Assembly (NCBI GenBank): GCA_002104985.1
Contig: MCGO01000370.1
Location: forward strand, 1 to 25,193
Reading direction: 5' to 3'
Source of the DNA: Rhizoclosmatium globosum
Lineage: Eukaryota; Chytridiomycota; Chytridiomycetes; Chytridiales; Chytriomycetaceae
Length of the DNA: 25,193 bases
This document shows positions 1 through 7,347 of this stretch, one piece after another (the stretch's first letter is position 1; each line of letters opens with the position of its first letter). The position numbers were made by a program, and so were the translations under genes. The notes under the pieces are model-generated. The model was not told where the DNA came from, ran no database searches, and was given only the letters and a program-made list of their open reading frames with translations.

Positions 1-440
1 TTCATGACTTCCTTAACAGCGTTAAGTTGTTCCTTTTCCTTTTGAGCGGCATCGTTGTAGATCTTGCTCAACATTGTATACTCCTCATACGTTTTGCAGA
101 TATACTTTGATGAAGCCTCCGGCTTTTCGTCATTATTTGCAATAGTATCGTCTGACTCTGCAGTCTCTGACTCTGAGTCGGAATCCATTTCAGCCTCCTT
201 GTCACCCAACAAGGCACGTAAAGAGCGTGGTGGAACAGGTTCCGCGTAGATATTCTTGAAAGGTGTGTATCCTGCTTCAAGAATCTTCTCCCTGTCTTTA
301 CCAATCATATTTAGCTGAATCGCCTTCCATCCCGGATAATTCTTATCATTTAGGATGATGGTCTTACGATCCACGCTGTCGTTGCTCTTGATGGTTTCCG
401 TTTTCATGATAGTTTTACTACCCATTGTGAACGGATCCAT
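1..440 (-). CDS. Gag-like polyprotein start of a copia-type element (partial, runs off the left edge)
   Basis: An uninterrupted frame of 146 codons begins at ATG 440 and leaves the window without a stop, so only the N-terminus is visible. Residues 31-40 (ILNDKNYPGW) followed by K match the N-terminal signature of copia-type gag and UBN2/DUF4219 proteins, where an L-x-G-x-NY-x-x-W core opens the domain. A Ser/Asp/Glu-rich acidic stretch follows, and then a Lys/Glu-rich segment that may be helical. The frame sits about 48 nt after the tRNA-iMet primer site and on the LTR strand, as expected of gag. A second ATG 25 nt upstream (465-463) is in another frame and stops after 15 codons at 418. Family assignment rests on the NYPGW motif plus context; protease, integrase and reverse transcriptase lie outside the window. 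Confidence 0.72.
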   Translation of the reverse strand, partial: MDPFTMGSKTIMKTETIKSNDSVDRKTIILNDKNYPGWKAIQLNMIGKDREKILEAGYTPFKNIYAEPVPPRSLRALLGDKEAEMDSDSESETAESDDTIANNDEKPEASSKYICKTYEEYTMLSKIYNDAAQKEKEQLNAVKEVM

Positions 441-488
441 TGTCTCCGTTGTTTGCGAAATCCATTGTATCAAACCACCAATCGCGAC

Positions 489-501
489 CTGGGCTCATAA
501 C
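489..501 (-). other. Primer-binding site for a half initiator tRNA-Met
   Basis: The plus strand reads CTGGGCTCATAAC, which equals the 5' half of the anticodon stem-loop of eukaryotic initiator tRNA-Met. The minus strand is therefore complementary to an internal tRNA-iMet segment. Drosophila copia and relatives prime from a cleaved tRNA-iMet at exactly this kind of site. It begins one base after the predicted LTR end, the correct place for a minus-strand primer site. It is not a tRNA gene, because no acceptor, D or T arm flanks it. Confidence 0.8.
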
Positions 502-502
502 T

Positions 503-717
503 TGTCAGAATCCCTGTGAGGAGATTAGTCAAGATCGATATTGACGCGGCTTAGCGATTGTGGCTGAGTGACGGCAAACAAGCACTCAGGGAAGGAACGG
601 GCGGAACGTTCACTGTTTCTTAATCAAAAATCTCTCTTTCATTTCTGATTCGTACTTCAATAAAACATTCCTTATATTATAGAACCAAAATACGCCGAGG
701 ACTGGATAAATCCAACA
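503..717 (-). mobile_element. 5' LTR of a Ty1/copia-type retrotransposon
   Basis: Read on the minus strand, this 215-bp block starts TGTTGGATT and ends GATTCTGACA, the TG...CA termini expected of an LTR; the end repeats match only partly beyond TGT. It lies directly before a primer-binding site and then a gag-like frame, which is the order expected of a 5' LTR. A TATA-like stretch sits about 40 nt inside its upstream edge. The partner LTR is outside the window, so neither LTR identity nor the target-site duplication can be checked; the five bases beyond the outer edge on the plus strand are TTTCC (718-722). Boundaries are inferred from termini and position, not from a second copy. Confidence 0.72.
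670..681 (-). promoter_or_regulatory. TATA-like element in the LTR
   Basis: The minus strand reads TATAATATAAGG here, within the first 50 nt of the LTR. It is placed where an LTR promoter would drive the element. This rests on sequence resemblance only; no transcription start can be seen. Confidence 0.4.
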
Positions 718-813
718 TTTCCACCACTCAATTCCCACTTTCTATAGATCTACCACCACCACCTTTACATCACCACCCCCTCCCAAAGTCCCTCCTTCTC
801 TACACCCCAAATA

Positions 814-1590
814 TCACCCTAAATACCCATCACTCCCACTCTTCGGCAACGGCATCCCCAACCTCGTCCCACTCCCATTATTCCCCACATTCCCTCCAAA
901 CCCACCACCACCACCACCACCACCAACCTCACTCCCACTCCCGCGACTCCCCCGTCCACTCAACCCCCCTCTAACAGAAACACTCCCAAACCACCCCGAA
1001 AACGCACGCACACTATGTTCACTCACAAACGTCGTCTGCTCGCTTTCCAGCCCCCCACCACCACCGCCTCCTAGACCACCCCCCGCGGAATCATCATGCC
1101 CGTTCTCATCGTCGTCGAAAAAGTCGTCCAAGAACCCGCGTTTCCCGATTCGAGTCGTCGCGTGGGAGCGGAGGCCGATTTGCGGGGGAGGTGGAGGTGT
1201 AGGGTCTGTGAAGCCAGCGTGTTGGAGGAGTGTGCGGGAGGGTATACGTGCAGGTTTTGTGAGGGATTGGGATGTGGTTGTGTTTGTAGGTGTTGATCTG
1301 TGTGTGGGTGTGTTGCTGAATTCGGGTTTGGTGGGGATGATGTTGCATGGGTAGTTGTTGGGGATTTGTGAGGAGGGGTGTTGTTGTTTTTGGGATGGGC
1401 ATTGGAAGGATGGGAGTGGTGGTGTTATTTGGCGGGTTTGTTGTTGGAAGGGACAGATGGGTGTTGTAGTTGTTGTTGGGAGGACGTGGGATAATTGGTT
1501 TCGGCGACGACAACGGTATATGTAGACGAGTATGCTGATGACTAGTACGAGGATTGCTAGTACGACAATGATTGTGACTGTTGTAGACAT
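814..1590 (-). CDS. Array member A: divergent short-ectodomain membrane protein with DDFFDD box
   Basis: Single exon, 258 residues, ATG at 1590. Residues 4-24 form a strongly hydrophobic segment beginning only three residues from the N-terminus, followed by YRCRRR as a positive-inside anchor, so most of the protein should be cytoplasmic. The middle is rich in Pro, Thr, Asn and Gln. Residues 152-160 (GFLDDFFDD) carry the box shared with the five genes downstream in the array. The tail has long glycine runs in place of the GILELE and W-acidic-ESVNT motifs. The six-cysteine ectodomain of its neighbours is absent. It is 250 bp from member B on the same strand. I read it as a degenerate or specialised paralogue; function unknown. 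The retrotransposon LTR begins 96 bp beyond its stop. Confidence 0.75.
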   Translation of the reverse strand: MSTTVTIIVVLAILVLVISILVYIYRCRRRNQLSHVLPTTTTTPICPFQQQTRQITPPLPSFQCPSQKQQHPSSQIPNNYPCNIIPTKPEFSNTPTHRSTPTNTTTSQSLTKPARIPSRTLLQHAGFTDPTPPPPPQIGLRSHATTRIGKRGFLDDFFDDDENGHDDSAGGGLGGGGGGGLESEQTTFVSEHSVRAFSGWFGSVSVRGGLSGRGSRGSGSEVGGGGGGGGFGGNVGNNGSGTRLGMPLPKSGSDGYLG

Positions 1591-1839
1591 TGGGGGACTG
1601 TGTGGGTATACGGCAATAGAGGGTGGCAGTAGCTTGTAGTATGTTCTATCTATCTATTTGTAAAACTATGCGTTCCTGTTCCTGCAGTATCACGGCATCA
1701 GCTACCTCTTGACTACAACACAATGATCAATGGGTACCTTGCCTGTTGAATCTTGATCGACAGTGGACCCAAACGAGCGAAAGAGATTGAGGCTGCTGTT
1801 TTTTTGCAAAATCACCAACAAGTACTCTATTCTCTCCAC

Positions 1840-2808
1840 CTATTCTCGTTGAAAGAAGCTCCCACGTCTAATCAAGCCCCTACTACTACTACGCCTACTA
1901 TCCGCACTACCCATCCCAGTATTCACCGACTCCTCCTCCCACTCCTCCCCCTCCATATATCCACCAACATCATCCGCCTGATTCAGCTTCTCCAATGCAG
2001 CTTCCAACTCCAAAATCCCATTCACACCCAACTTGGGCGCCTCAAGCCTTTCCAACGGCGGCATCCCAACCATATAATGCGGTGTGGCAAGAACACTAGC
2101 GCTATCCCGTCCACCACCCGGACTCGACGCGTCATCGAAGAAGTCGTCGATGTTGAATCCGCCGATTCGGGGTTGTCTCTGGTGGGTGTAGAACAGTTGT
2201 TGCGGATCGGTTGTCGTGTGGAACTCTGATTCTTGGGCAAGGCTCTTTTCGGTTGGTGATGTGGTTGTGGGTGATGAGGTAGTTGGTTTTGAGGTGAATC
2301 TGCGGCGGACGGCGACGAGTGCGATGCCCATCACTGCGATCACGAGGACGGTGCCGACTACTGAGAAGGCTGCTGTTGCGTTGACACTGGAGAAGATGGA
2401 TGGATTCGATTGGGCTGGAGCAGGTACTTGGCGTGGAGAAGCTGTGCTTGGCGTGTCTGGGTTGGTGATGTTGGTGATGGTGGTGTTGATGGTGGTGGCA
2501 ATGATGGTTGAACTTGGGGGCACTGGGACTTCTTGCGTGGATGAAGGAACGGCAACAGTGCCTCCCAGTCTTAGTTTGAATGCATCATCTTTCCCGTGTC
2601 TGCCATCATGATTACCATTGCCGCCATGGCCGTCCCCTCCACCATGACTGTGCTTCCAGTTATCACACCATGGAGATGGGGCCTGCACATCCTGGCAAGT
2701 GGTGTTCAAGTCGGCACATGGTTGATGTAAACACAGTTGATTCTGGCAAGTGGCAACCGTCTCGCCTGGTCCAAGGCAGGCTTTAATTAGATGCTGCTCT
2801 TGGCTCAT
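1840..2808 (-). CDS. Array member B: Cys6-ectodomain single-pass membrane protein
   Basis: Single exon, 322 residues, ATG at 2808. Residues 11-48 hold six cysteines spaced C-x9-C-x4-C-x4-C-x6-C-x9-C, the ectodomain shared by the array. There is no cleavable signal peptide: the protein starts MSQEQHLIKAC. A His/Gly-rich linker (about 53-73) and a Thr-rich, N-glycosylation-prone stalk lead to a membrane segment at about 146-167, followed by RRRF. The cytoplasmic part contains NIDDFFDD (219-226), GILELEAALEKLN and EEWEEESVNTGM. The end (RRGSFFQRE) differs from the YNLR-type ends of members E and F. Topology is probably N-out, C-in. No known family is recognised; a wall or surface sensor role would be a guess from architecture. 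Confidence 0.85.
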   Translation of the reverse strand: MSQEQHLIKACLGPGETVATCQNQLCLHQPCADLNTTCQDVQAPSPWCDNWKHSHGGGDGHGGNGNHDGRHGKDDAFKLRLGGTVAVPSSTQEVPVPPSSTIIATTINTTITNITNPDTPSTASPRQVPAPAQSNPSIFSSVNATAAFSVVGTVLVIAVMGIALVAVRRRFTSKPTTSSPTTTSPTEKSLAQESEFHTTTDPQQLFYTHQRQPRIGGFNIDDFFDDASSPGGGRDSASVLATPHYMVGMPPLERLEAPKLGVNGILELEAALEKLNQADDVGGYMEGEEWEEESVNTGMGSADSRRSSSRGLIRRGSFFQRE

Positions 2809-3115
2809 TTGCTCTCGATTTTTTGAAGAAAAGAGGAAGCCTGTTCAGTTGGGCTTCTTCGCACTTCCTTTAATTAAATCTATCAACTTATGTAATCACA
2901 CCGTTTCTAACATCTCAAATACAGAACCCCAGTGACGAGGCTCTCATTTCCGGCTCAGCATGGAAGCGTGAAGGATTGGTCAGCAATTTTTCAGGATCAA
3001 GACACATTTCTCCAAATCGAAAATGGAGATGAAAAAACGATATGGTATCAGAAATCTATTTTCTTCTATTCTAAATAATCTAAACCAACAAACCCCACAC
3101 AAATACCAGCACAGT

Positions 3116-4024
3116 CTAACGAAGGTCGTATCGCTTCAGAGTAGCATCGCCAACGCTCATTCCAGTATTCACAGATTCTTCATCCCACCCATCCAATTGT
3201 CGAGCCGATAATTCGCCAGCATCACCTGAATGTTGCTGGTTCAACCTCCGCAACACACCTTCTAATTCTAAAATCCCACTAGCAACCCCTCGTGGCGTCT
3301 CCATATTGTTCAAAGCAGCAGCAGTGTGTGTATGGCCATATGGAACATCCATAACACTCTCACCATACCGGCTAGAAGAATCATCAAAAAAGTCATCGAC
3401 ATCATACCGAACAACCGCGCGAATCGGAGGCCCCCTAATTTGAACAGTTGGAGATGGATCTGTGGACTCCACTTTTGACACCTTTGTTTCTTGACGACCC
3501 ACAACGCATTCTTCATCGCTTCCTTTCGCAAAGACTCGAAGGCTGCCATTTCGATACTTGATTGCAAATACGGCTGCAAACACGATCGCAATCGATGCGA
3601 TTCCACCGACAAGGCCTAGTGCAAATACGCTGCCTGTTGACATATTGTTTGCTTGTGGCGACGATAGCGATGGGCCGGCTGCTGAGGTTCCATTTGATGC
3701 ATTTGTTGGGACGGGACTGTGCATCATAACCACACCAGTGTCATTTCGGGTACCCACTGGAGACGGCAACGGAGACGGTACTGAAGCTGCAATCAATGCA
3801 TATTCGTAGTTTGGATAGCCAAAGGGAGCTCCGGTGCAAGGTGTTGGGTTCTGAAGGGGAGGTGGTACATATTGGCAGGTCAGAGTTGGATCAGTGCATT
3901 TCACAGATTCAGAGCATCCTATTTGGCCGCAATACGCAATTCGTTGTCCTGGACTGCCACAAATCCATAGGGGAGGAGGAGGCGGTGCACCCGCTGGAGG
4001 AGGTACAGGAAAAGGAGCAGTCAT
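3116..4024 (-). CDS. Array member C: Cys6-ectodomain single-pass membrane protein
   Basis: Single exon, 302 residues, ATG at 4024, 104 bp upstream of which member D ends. A proline-rich N-terminus precedes the six-cysteine module at residues 22-63 (C-x9-C-x4-C-x5-C-x6-C-x12-C, the longest last spacing in the array). A Pro/Ser/Asn stalk with NGT and NDT sequons leads to a membrane segment at about 132-156, then KYRNG. The cytoplasmic part has YDVDDFFDD (207-215), SSRYGESV, GILELEGVLRRLN, GWDEESVNTGMSVGDAT and the C-terminal RYDLR. No signal peptide is present. Function unknown; homology to members B, D, E and F is clear by eye across ectodomain and tail. Confidence 0.86.
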   Translation of the reverse strand: MTAPFPVPPPAGAPPPPPLWICGSPGQRIAYCGQIGCSESVKCTDPTLTCQYVPPPLQNPTPCTGAPFGYPNYEYALIAASVPSPLPSPVGTRNDTGVVMMHSPVPTNASNGTSAAGPSLSSPQANNMSTGSVFALGLVGGIASIAIVFAAVFAIKYRNGSLRVFAKGSDEECVVGRQETKVSKVESTDPSPTVQIRGPPIRAVVRYDVDDFFDDSSSRYGESVMDVPYGHTHTAAALNNMETPRGVASGILELEGVLRRLNQQHSGDAGELSARQLDGWDEESVNTGMSVGDATLKRYDLR

Positions 4025-4127
4025 ATTACACGTGTTGCTGATTTGATAAAAAAGGGCTTGTGTGTCTTACACTATGAAGCAAGGCAACTTTATAAGACTC
4101 TATAAAACAAAACTAAAGCCATCTATA

Positions 4128-5012
4128 CTACCGTTCATCATCTCTCACCACCGTTAGCTTAGTCCTCACAGACTCCTCCTCCCACGCCTTCAATTCCTCC
4201 AAGGGTGCACCAACATCAACTGTTGTAGCACCATGATTCAATTTCTGCAGCGCCCCTTCAAGCTCCAAAATCCCCGTCGCAACCTTCCTCGGTTTCGGAG
4301 CCCCAAAGTTCTCCAGCACAGGATACGTCTGGAAATTGGGCGTCTCAAGAACACTTTCCCCAATCCGACTGGACCCATCGTCATCGAAAAAGTAGTCGAT
4401 ATTGAATCCAGGTCTTTGTCCCCCCGATTTCGGCAAAGGGTGATGGAAGGGGTGTGTTTCTTTGGGTATCGCATCTTTATCTGCCTCAACCTCGGTAGAG
4501 CCTATAGCAGATACGTCTACTTGGTTCAGTTTGCCTTTCTTGTATTTCGTCAGATAAAAGGCGAGTCCAATGATGGTGATGGCAACAACGCCACCAGTGA
4601 CTCCCAGGCCAAAGACGACTCCCGGAGCCATGGAGCTGTTAGTATCTGCTGATGCAGTTGCTTGGGAGGTAGTAGTTACAACGTTTGTGATCGCAGTTGA
4701 CAGGGTCGAGGGTGCACTTGGAGATTTTCGAAGCTCTTGAGGGAACACTATCTGGCCAGGTTTAACGGACGGGAGGAATTGCCAGGACGAAGGAGAGCCA
4801 TTCCAGTTACTTCCAATTGGTGGCAAGAAGTTTTTGTCTGCACAGGGTGGCTGAGGAGGTGGAAGTAGGACACAGGTTGCTGATGAGTCTGTGCATGGCT
4901 TCAAATCGCATGCTTCCCATGTGCATTCAGCATAGGCATTGGGTTCTAACATACATGCCCAAACTGGCGGTGGCTGGCCTTGACCTTGACCTGGTGAATC
5001 TGGGAAGGACAT
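4128..5012 (-). CDS. Array member D: Cys6-ectodomain single-pass membrane protein
   Basis: The frame is open upstream to 5129, but I place the start at ATG 5012 (MSFPDSPG, 294 residues), because members B, C and E all begin just before the Cys module and member F shares the sequence around this ATG (CCAATTATGTC in D, CCAATTATGTCT in F). Cysteines at 20-57 follow C-x9-C-x4-C-x4-C-x6-C-x9-C. The membrane segment is about 131-154, followed by KYKKGK. The acidic box is NIDYFFDDD, with Tyr replacing the second Asp of DDFFDD. SSRIGESVLETPNFQTYP and GILELEGALQKLN follow. The final motif is WEEESVRTKLTVV, so Asn-Thr-Gly is lost, and the YNLR end is missing. Closest to member F in the ETPN-QTYP region. 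Confidence 0.84.
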   Translation of the reverse strand: MSFPDSPGQGQGQPPPVWACMLEPNAYAECTWEACDLKPCTDSSATCVLLPPPQPPCADKNFLPPIGSNWNGSPSSWQFLPSVKPGQIVFPQELRKSPSAPSTLSTAITNVVTTTSQATASADTNSSMAPGVVFGLGVTGGVVAITIIGLAFYLTKYKKGKLNQVDVSAIGSTEVEADKDAIPKETHPFHHPLPKSGGQRPGFNIDYFFDDDGSSRIGESVLETPNFQTYPVLENFGAPKPRKVATGILELEGALQKLNHGATTVDVGAPLEELKAWEEESVRTKLTVVRDDER

Positions 5013-5202
5013 AATTGGTAAACTGTCTCTGGGCTTGTTTGGTGTCTTTGATTTGAGCCAAATCGAATTTCTTTGGATTTTTTTTTTTACTAAACGATGA
5101 CTACAGCGGATATTACGTGATCCATTCAAGAAATACTTTGTTATTCAAGCTTATATTGGTTGCATGTCCCACGTAATCAACATAATCAGAAATCAATCAA
5201 GT

Positions 5203-6057
5203 CTATCGCAGATTATACAGATTCACAGTCTCTGTCCCCACACTGACTCCAGTATTCACAGACTCCTCATCCCAGCCAACTGTAATCGGTGTCGTGTTAT
5301 CATTCAGTCTCTTTATAGCAGCCTCCAACTCTAAAATTCCACACACAACTCGTTGCTGTGGCCCGTCCAAAGGTACCAAAGCCGGATATCCATCGCAACA
5401 AGGGGAATCCGATATAGCAACACTGTCTCTCCCGTTGGCGCTGGATATTCTGGTACTCGAGACATCGTCAAAGAAATCATCAACAAATCCACCAATTCTC
5501 AGGCTTCCACGAGGTTGAGGCATCTGCTCCAAATCCGTCGACGCATCTTTTGCATAGGATTCAATGTCCAGGGGTTTCTCTGAGGATGTTTCTGATTCCG
5601 CATGACATTGACGACGCTTGTGTTGAATTGCGATAAATGCAGCAACAAGGACAGCAATCAGTGTAAGTGCCCCGAAAGATCCAATCACATAATTCCCCGT
5701 GGAGAAGATGGGGCCTGTTTGTGCTGTTTGTGGTGGACCAATTAACGCTGTAGTTTGTGGGATCAATTGTGGGATAATTGGTTGAACAGCAGACGTTTGA
5801 ACCTCTGGCGTTACCGGCACAGCCTTCACTTGGACCGTATCATCGTCGTCAACGTCTGCATCGTGATCCTCAACAGGCTCAAAGCGGTGGTCGTCGCATG
5901 GCGGGAAAGGGGCAGTTACATATTGGCAGGATGTGTTGGGATCCTGGCAACCAAGTCCGTTCCAGCATGCTTCGTTCGCACAAGTCGCAGCCGTTTCACC
6001 AACTCCTATGCATGCAAAGACCTGTGGAGGCGGAAATGGTGGATGCTTGCCAGGCAT
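5203..6057 (-). CDS. Array member E: Cys6-ectodomain single-pass membrane protein
   Basis: Single exon, 284 residues, ATG at 6057, only 63 bp from the stop of member F. The Cys module at residues 16-54 reads C-x9-C-x4-C-x5-C-x6-C-x9-C. A very acidic Asp-rich linker (about 61-74) and a Gln/Pro/Thr stalk lead to a membrane segment at about 122-145, ended by QHKRRQ. The cytoplasmic tail carries GFVDDFFDD, SSTRISSANGRDSVA, GILELEAAIKRLN, GWDEESVNTGVSVGTET and the C-terminus LYNLR. No signal peptide. All three tail motifs are intact, so this is the best reference member of the array. Function unknown. Confidence 0.86.
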   Translation of the reverse strand: MPGKHPPFPPPQVFACIGVGETAATCANEACWNGLGCQDPNTSCQYVTAPFPPCDDHRFEPVEDHDADVDDDDTVQVKAVPVTPEVQTSAVQPIIPQLIPQTTALIGPPQTAQTGPIFSTGNYVIGSFGALTLIAVLVAAFIAIQHKRRQCHAESETSSEKPLDIESYAKDASTDLEQMPQPRGSLRIGGFVDDFFDDVSSTRISSANGRDSVAISDSPCCDGYPALVPLDGPQQRVVCGILELEAAIKRLNDNTTPITVGWDEESVNTGVSVGTETVNLYNLR

Positions 6058-6120
6058 GTTGATTCTTTGGTATTGCTTTTATTGCTTATCACGAAATGAG
6101 ATAGAAGAATGAAGAAGCAC

Positions 6121-7032
6121 TCATCTAAGATTGTACAGTTTGATAGTTGCCTCGCCAACACTTTTCGAGGTAGTATTAACCGATTCTTCCTCCCAATGAT
6201 CCGTTAACATTCCTGGGTCATCAATCGGATTATTCAATTTCTTAATCGCACCATCTAATTCAATCAATCCTCTAGCGACTTTTCGTGGGGATCCCAGAGC
6301 TTCTAATGGTGGGTACGTTTGGTAATTCGGAGTTTCCAAAACACTTGCGCTGTCCTGCCCAGTTCGACTAGAGGAGTCATCAAAAAAGTCATCAATGCGG
6401 AATCCGCGGTTGCGTTTTGAATATTGTGGTGGCGGCAGACCCGGAATGGTCACATGAGGCAACCCTTTCGAAATTGTTGGGTCCTCCTTGCCCTTAGACT
6501 CATCAACAACGACAATAGCAGAAATATCTGACACTTTCTCGCAAGATCTGAAGTGGCGACGGTACTTGAAGGCGATAATGCCAATAACAACAAAAGCCAA
6601 TCCAAAAAATCCTCCAATCCCTTGAAGCACAGGGACATTGACGGACGAGAAAATTGAAGTATTCGCAGGAACGACGGCTGCAGAACCAGCTGCATTCGCC
6701 AACACGGAAGAAACCACGGAAGTAACAATAGGATTCGAGTCCACACCATCTGTGTCTAACCCCAAAGCTCCCTGTGAAGCGACGGGAGGAGGACCCGGAT
6801 GCTTCTCAATTGGAGGCATATGAATATTGACAGTGTTTTCAAGAGTAGACGTCGTTGTAGAGACGGGAACGTCAAAGTGGTGTGGGTCAACACAGCCACC
6901 ACGTGGTGTATTAACTGCTCGACACACTGTCGTTGCATTCTTGCAGGGAAGACTGTCGACACAAACTTCTTGATCACAAGTAGCTTCAGTTTCGTCTGGT
7001 CCCACGCAGGCCATCATCCACGAAAGAGACAT
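6121..7032 (-). CDS. Array member F: Cys6-ectodomain single-pass membrane protein
   Basis: The frame is open to 7095, but the start is placed at ATG 7032 (MSLSWMMAC, 303 residues), which aligns with members B-E; the upstream in-frame part is probably leader. Cysteines at residues 9-47 follow C-x9-C-x4-C-x5-C-x6-C-x9-C. A Thr/Val/Pro stalk with NTS sequons precedes a membrane segment at about 135-155, then KYRRH. The tail has FRIDDFFDDSSSRTGQDS, SVLETPNYQTYP, GLIELDGAIKKLN, HWEEESVNTTSKSVGEAT and LYNLR. It is the most upstream member of the array and is divergently placed to the channel gene, with about 315 bp between the two start codons. Function unknown. Confidence 0.85.
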   Translation of the reverse strand: MSLSWMMACVGPDETEATCDQEVCVDSLPCKNATTVCRAVNTPRGGCVDPHHFDVPVSTTTSTLENTVNIHMPPIEKHPGPPPVASQGALGLDTDGVDSNPIVTSVVSSVLANAAGSAAVVPANTSIFSSVNVPVLQGIGGFFGLAFVVIGIIAFKYRRHFRSCEKVSDISAIVVVDESKGKEDPTISKGLPHVTIPGLPPPQYSKRNRGFRIDDFFDDSSSRTGQDSASVLETPNYQTYPPLEALGSPRKVARGLIELDGAIKKLNNPIDDPGMLTDHWEEESVNTTSKSVGEATIKLYNLR

Positions 7033-7347
7033 AATTGGAAGGTGGAAACCTGCAAATTTTTTTTTGACAGCGTTGATCAAGAAATTGCGTCTCACAATTT
7101 GAGTATTTTTCTGGGTGAGTTGGAGCTTTATATTACTTGATTACCTACTTGCTAGCTTGCCGTGAGTTACTTAAGGCTGATTCAAAAGTCTCCGTGGATC
7201 CAGTGTTGTGATATAGGCCGTAGAAAAACTTGTGTCTACCACATCATGAACCCTTAAATCATCCGTTCGGAGAATTAGTTATTGAGTTGTTGGCTGTAAA
7301 TCTTCCGCCTGAACGTGTCGTCTTTGGTAAATCACTTCCTTCTTTCA
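7033..7347. promoter_or_regulatory. Divergent intergenic region between array member F and the channel gene
   Basis: These 315 bp separate two divergent start codons and must hold the 5' leaders of both genes. Several poly-T/A tracts occur, for example a T9 run at 7058-7066, but I could not pick out a convincing TATA box or shared operator. No gene is seen here: the short frames present are unsupported. Confidence 0.4.

Noticed and set aside
489..501. Possible tRNA-iMet gene fragment
   Set aside because: Only the anticodon-stem half matches; no D, T or acceptor arms flank it, and its place beside an LTR fits a primer-binding site.
895..930. CRISPR-like or satellite repeat (CACCACCACC)
   Set aside because: It is a simple trinucleotide run encoding Gly on the minus strand, with no spacers.
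1753..2611. Plus-strand frames opposite array member B
   Set aside because: Low-complexity shadows of the minus-strand gene, which has conserved paralogues.
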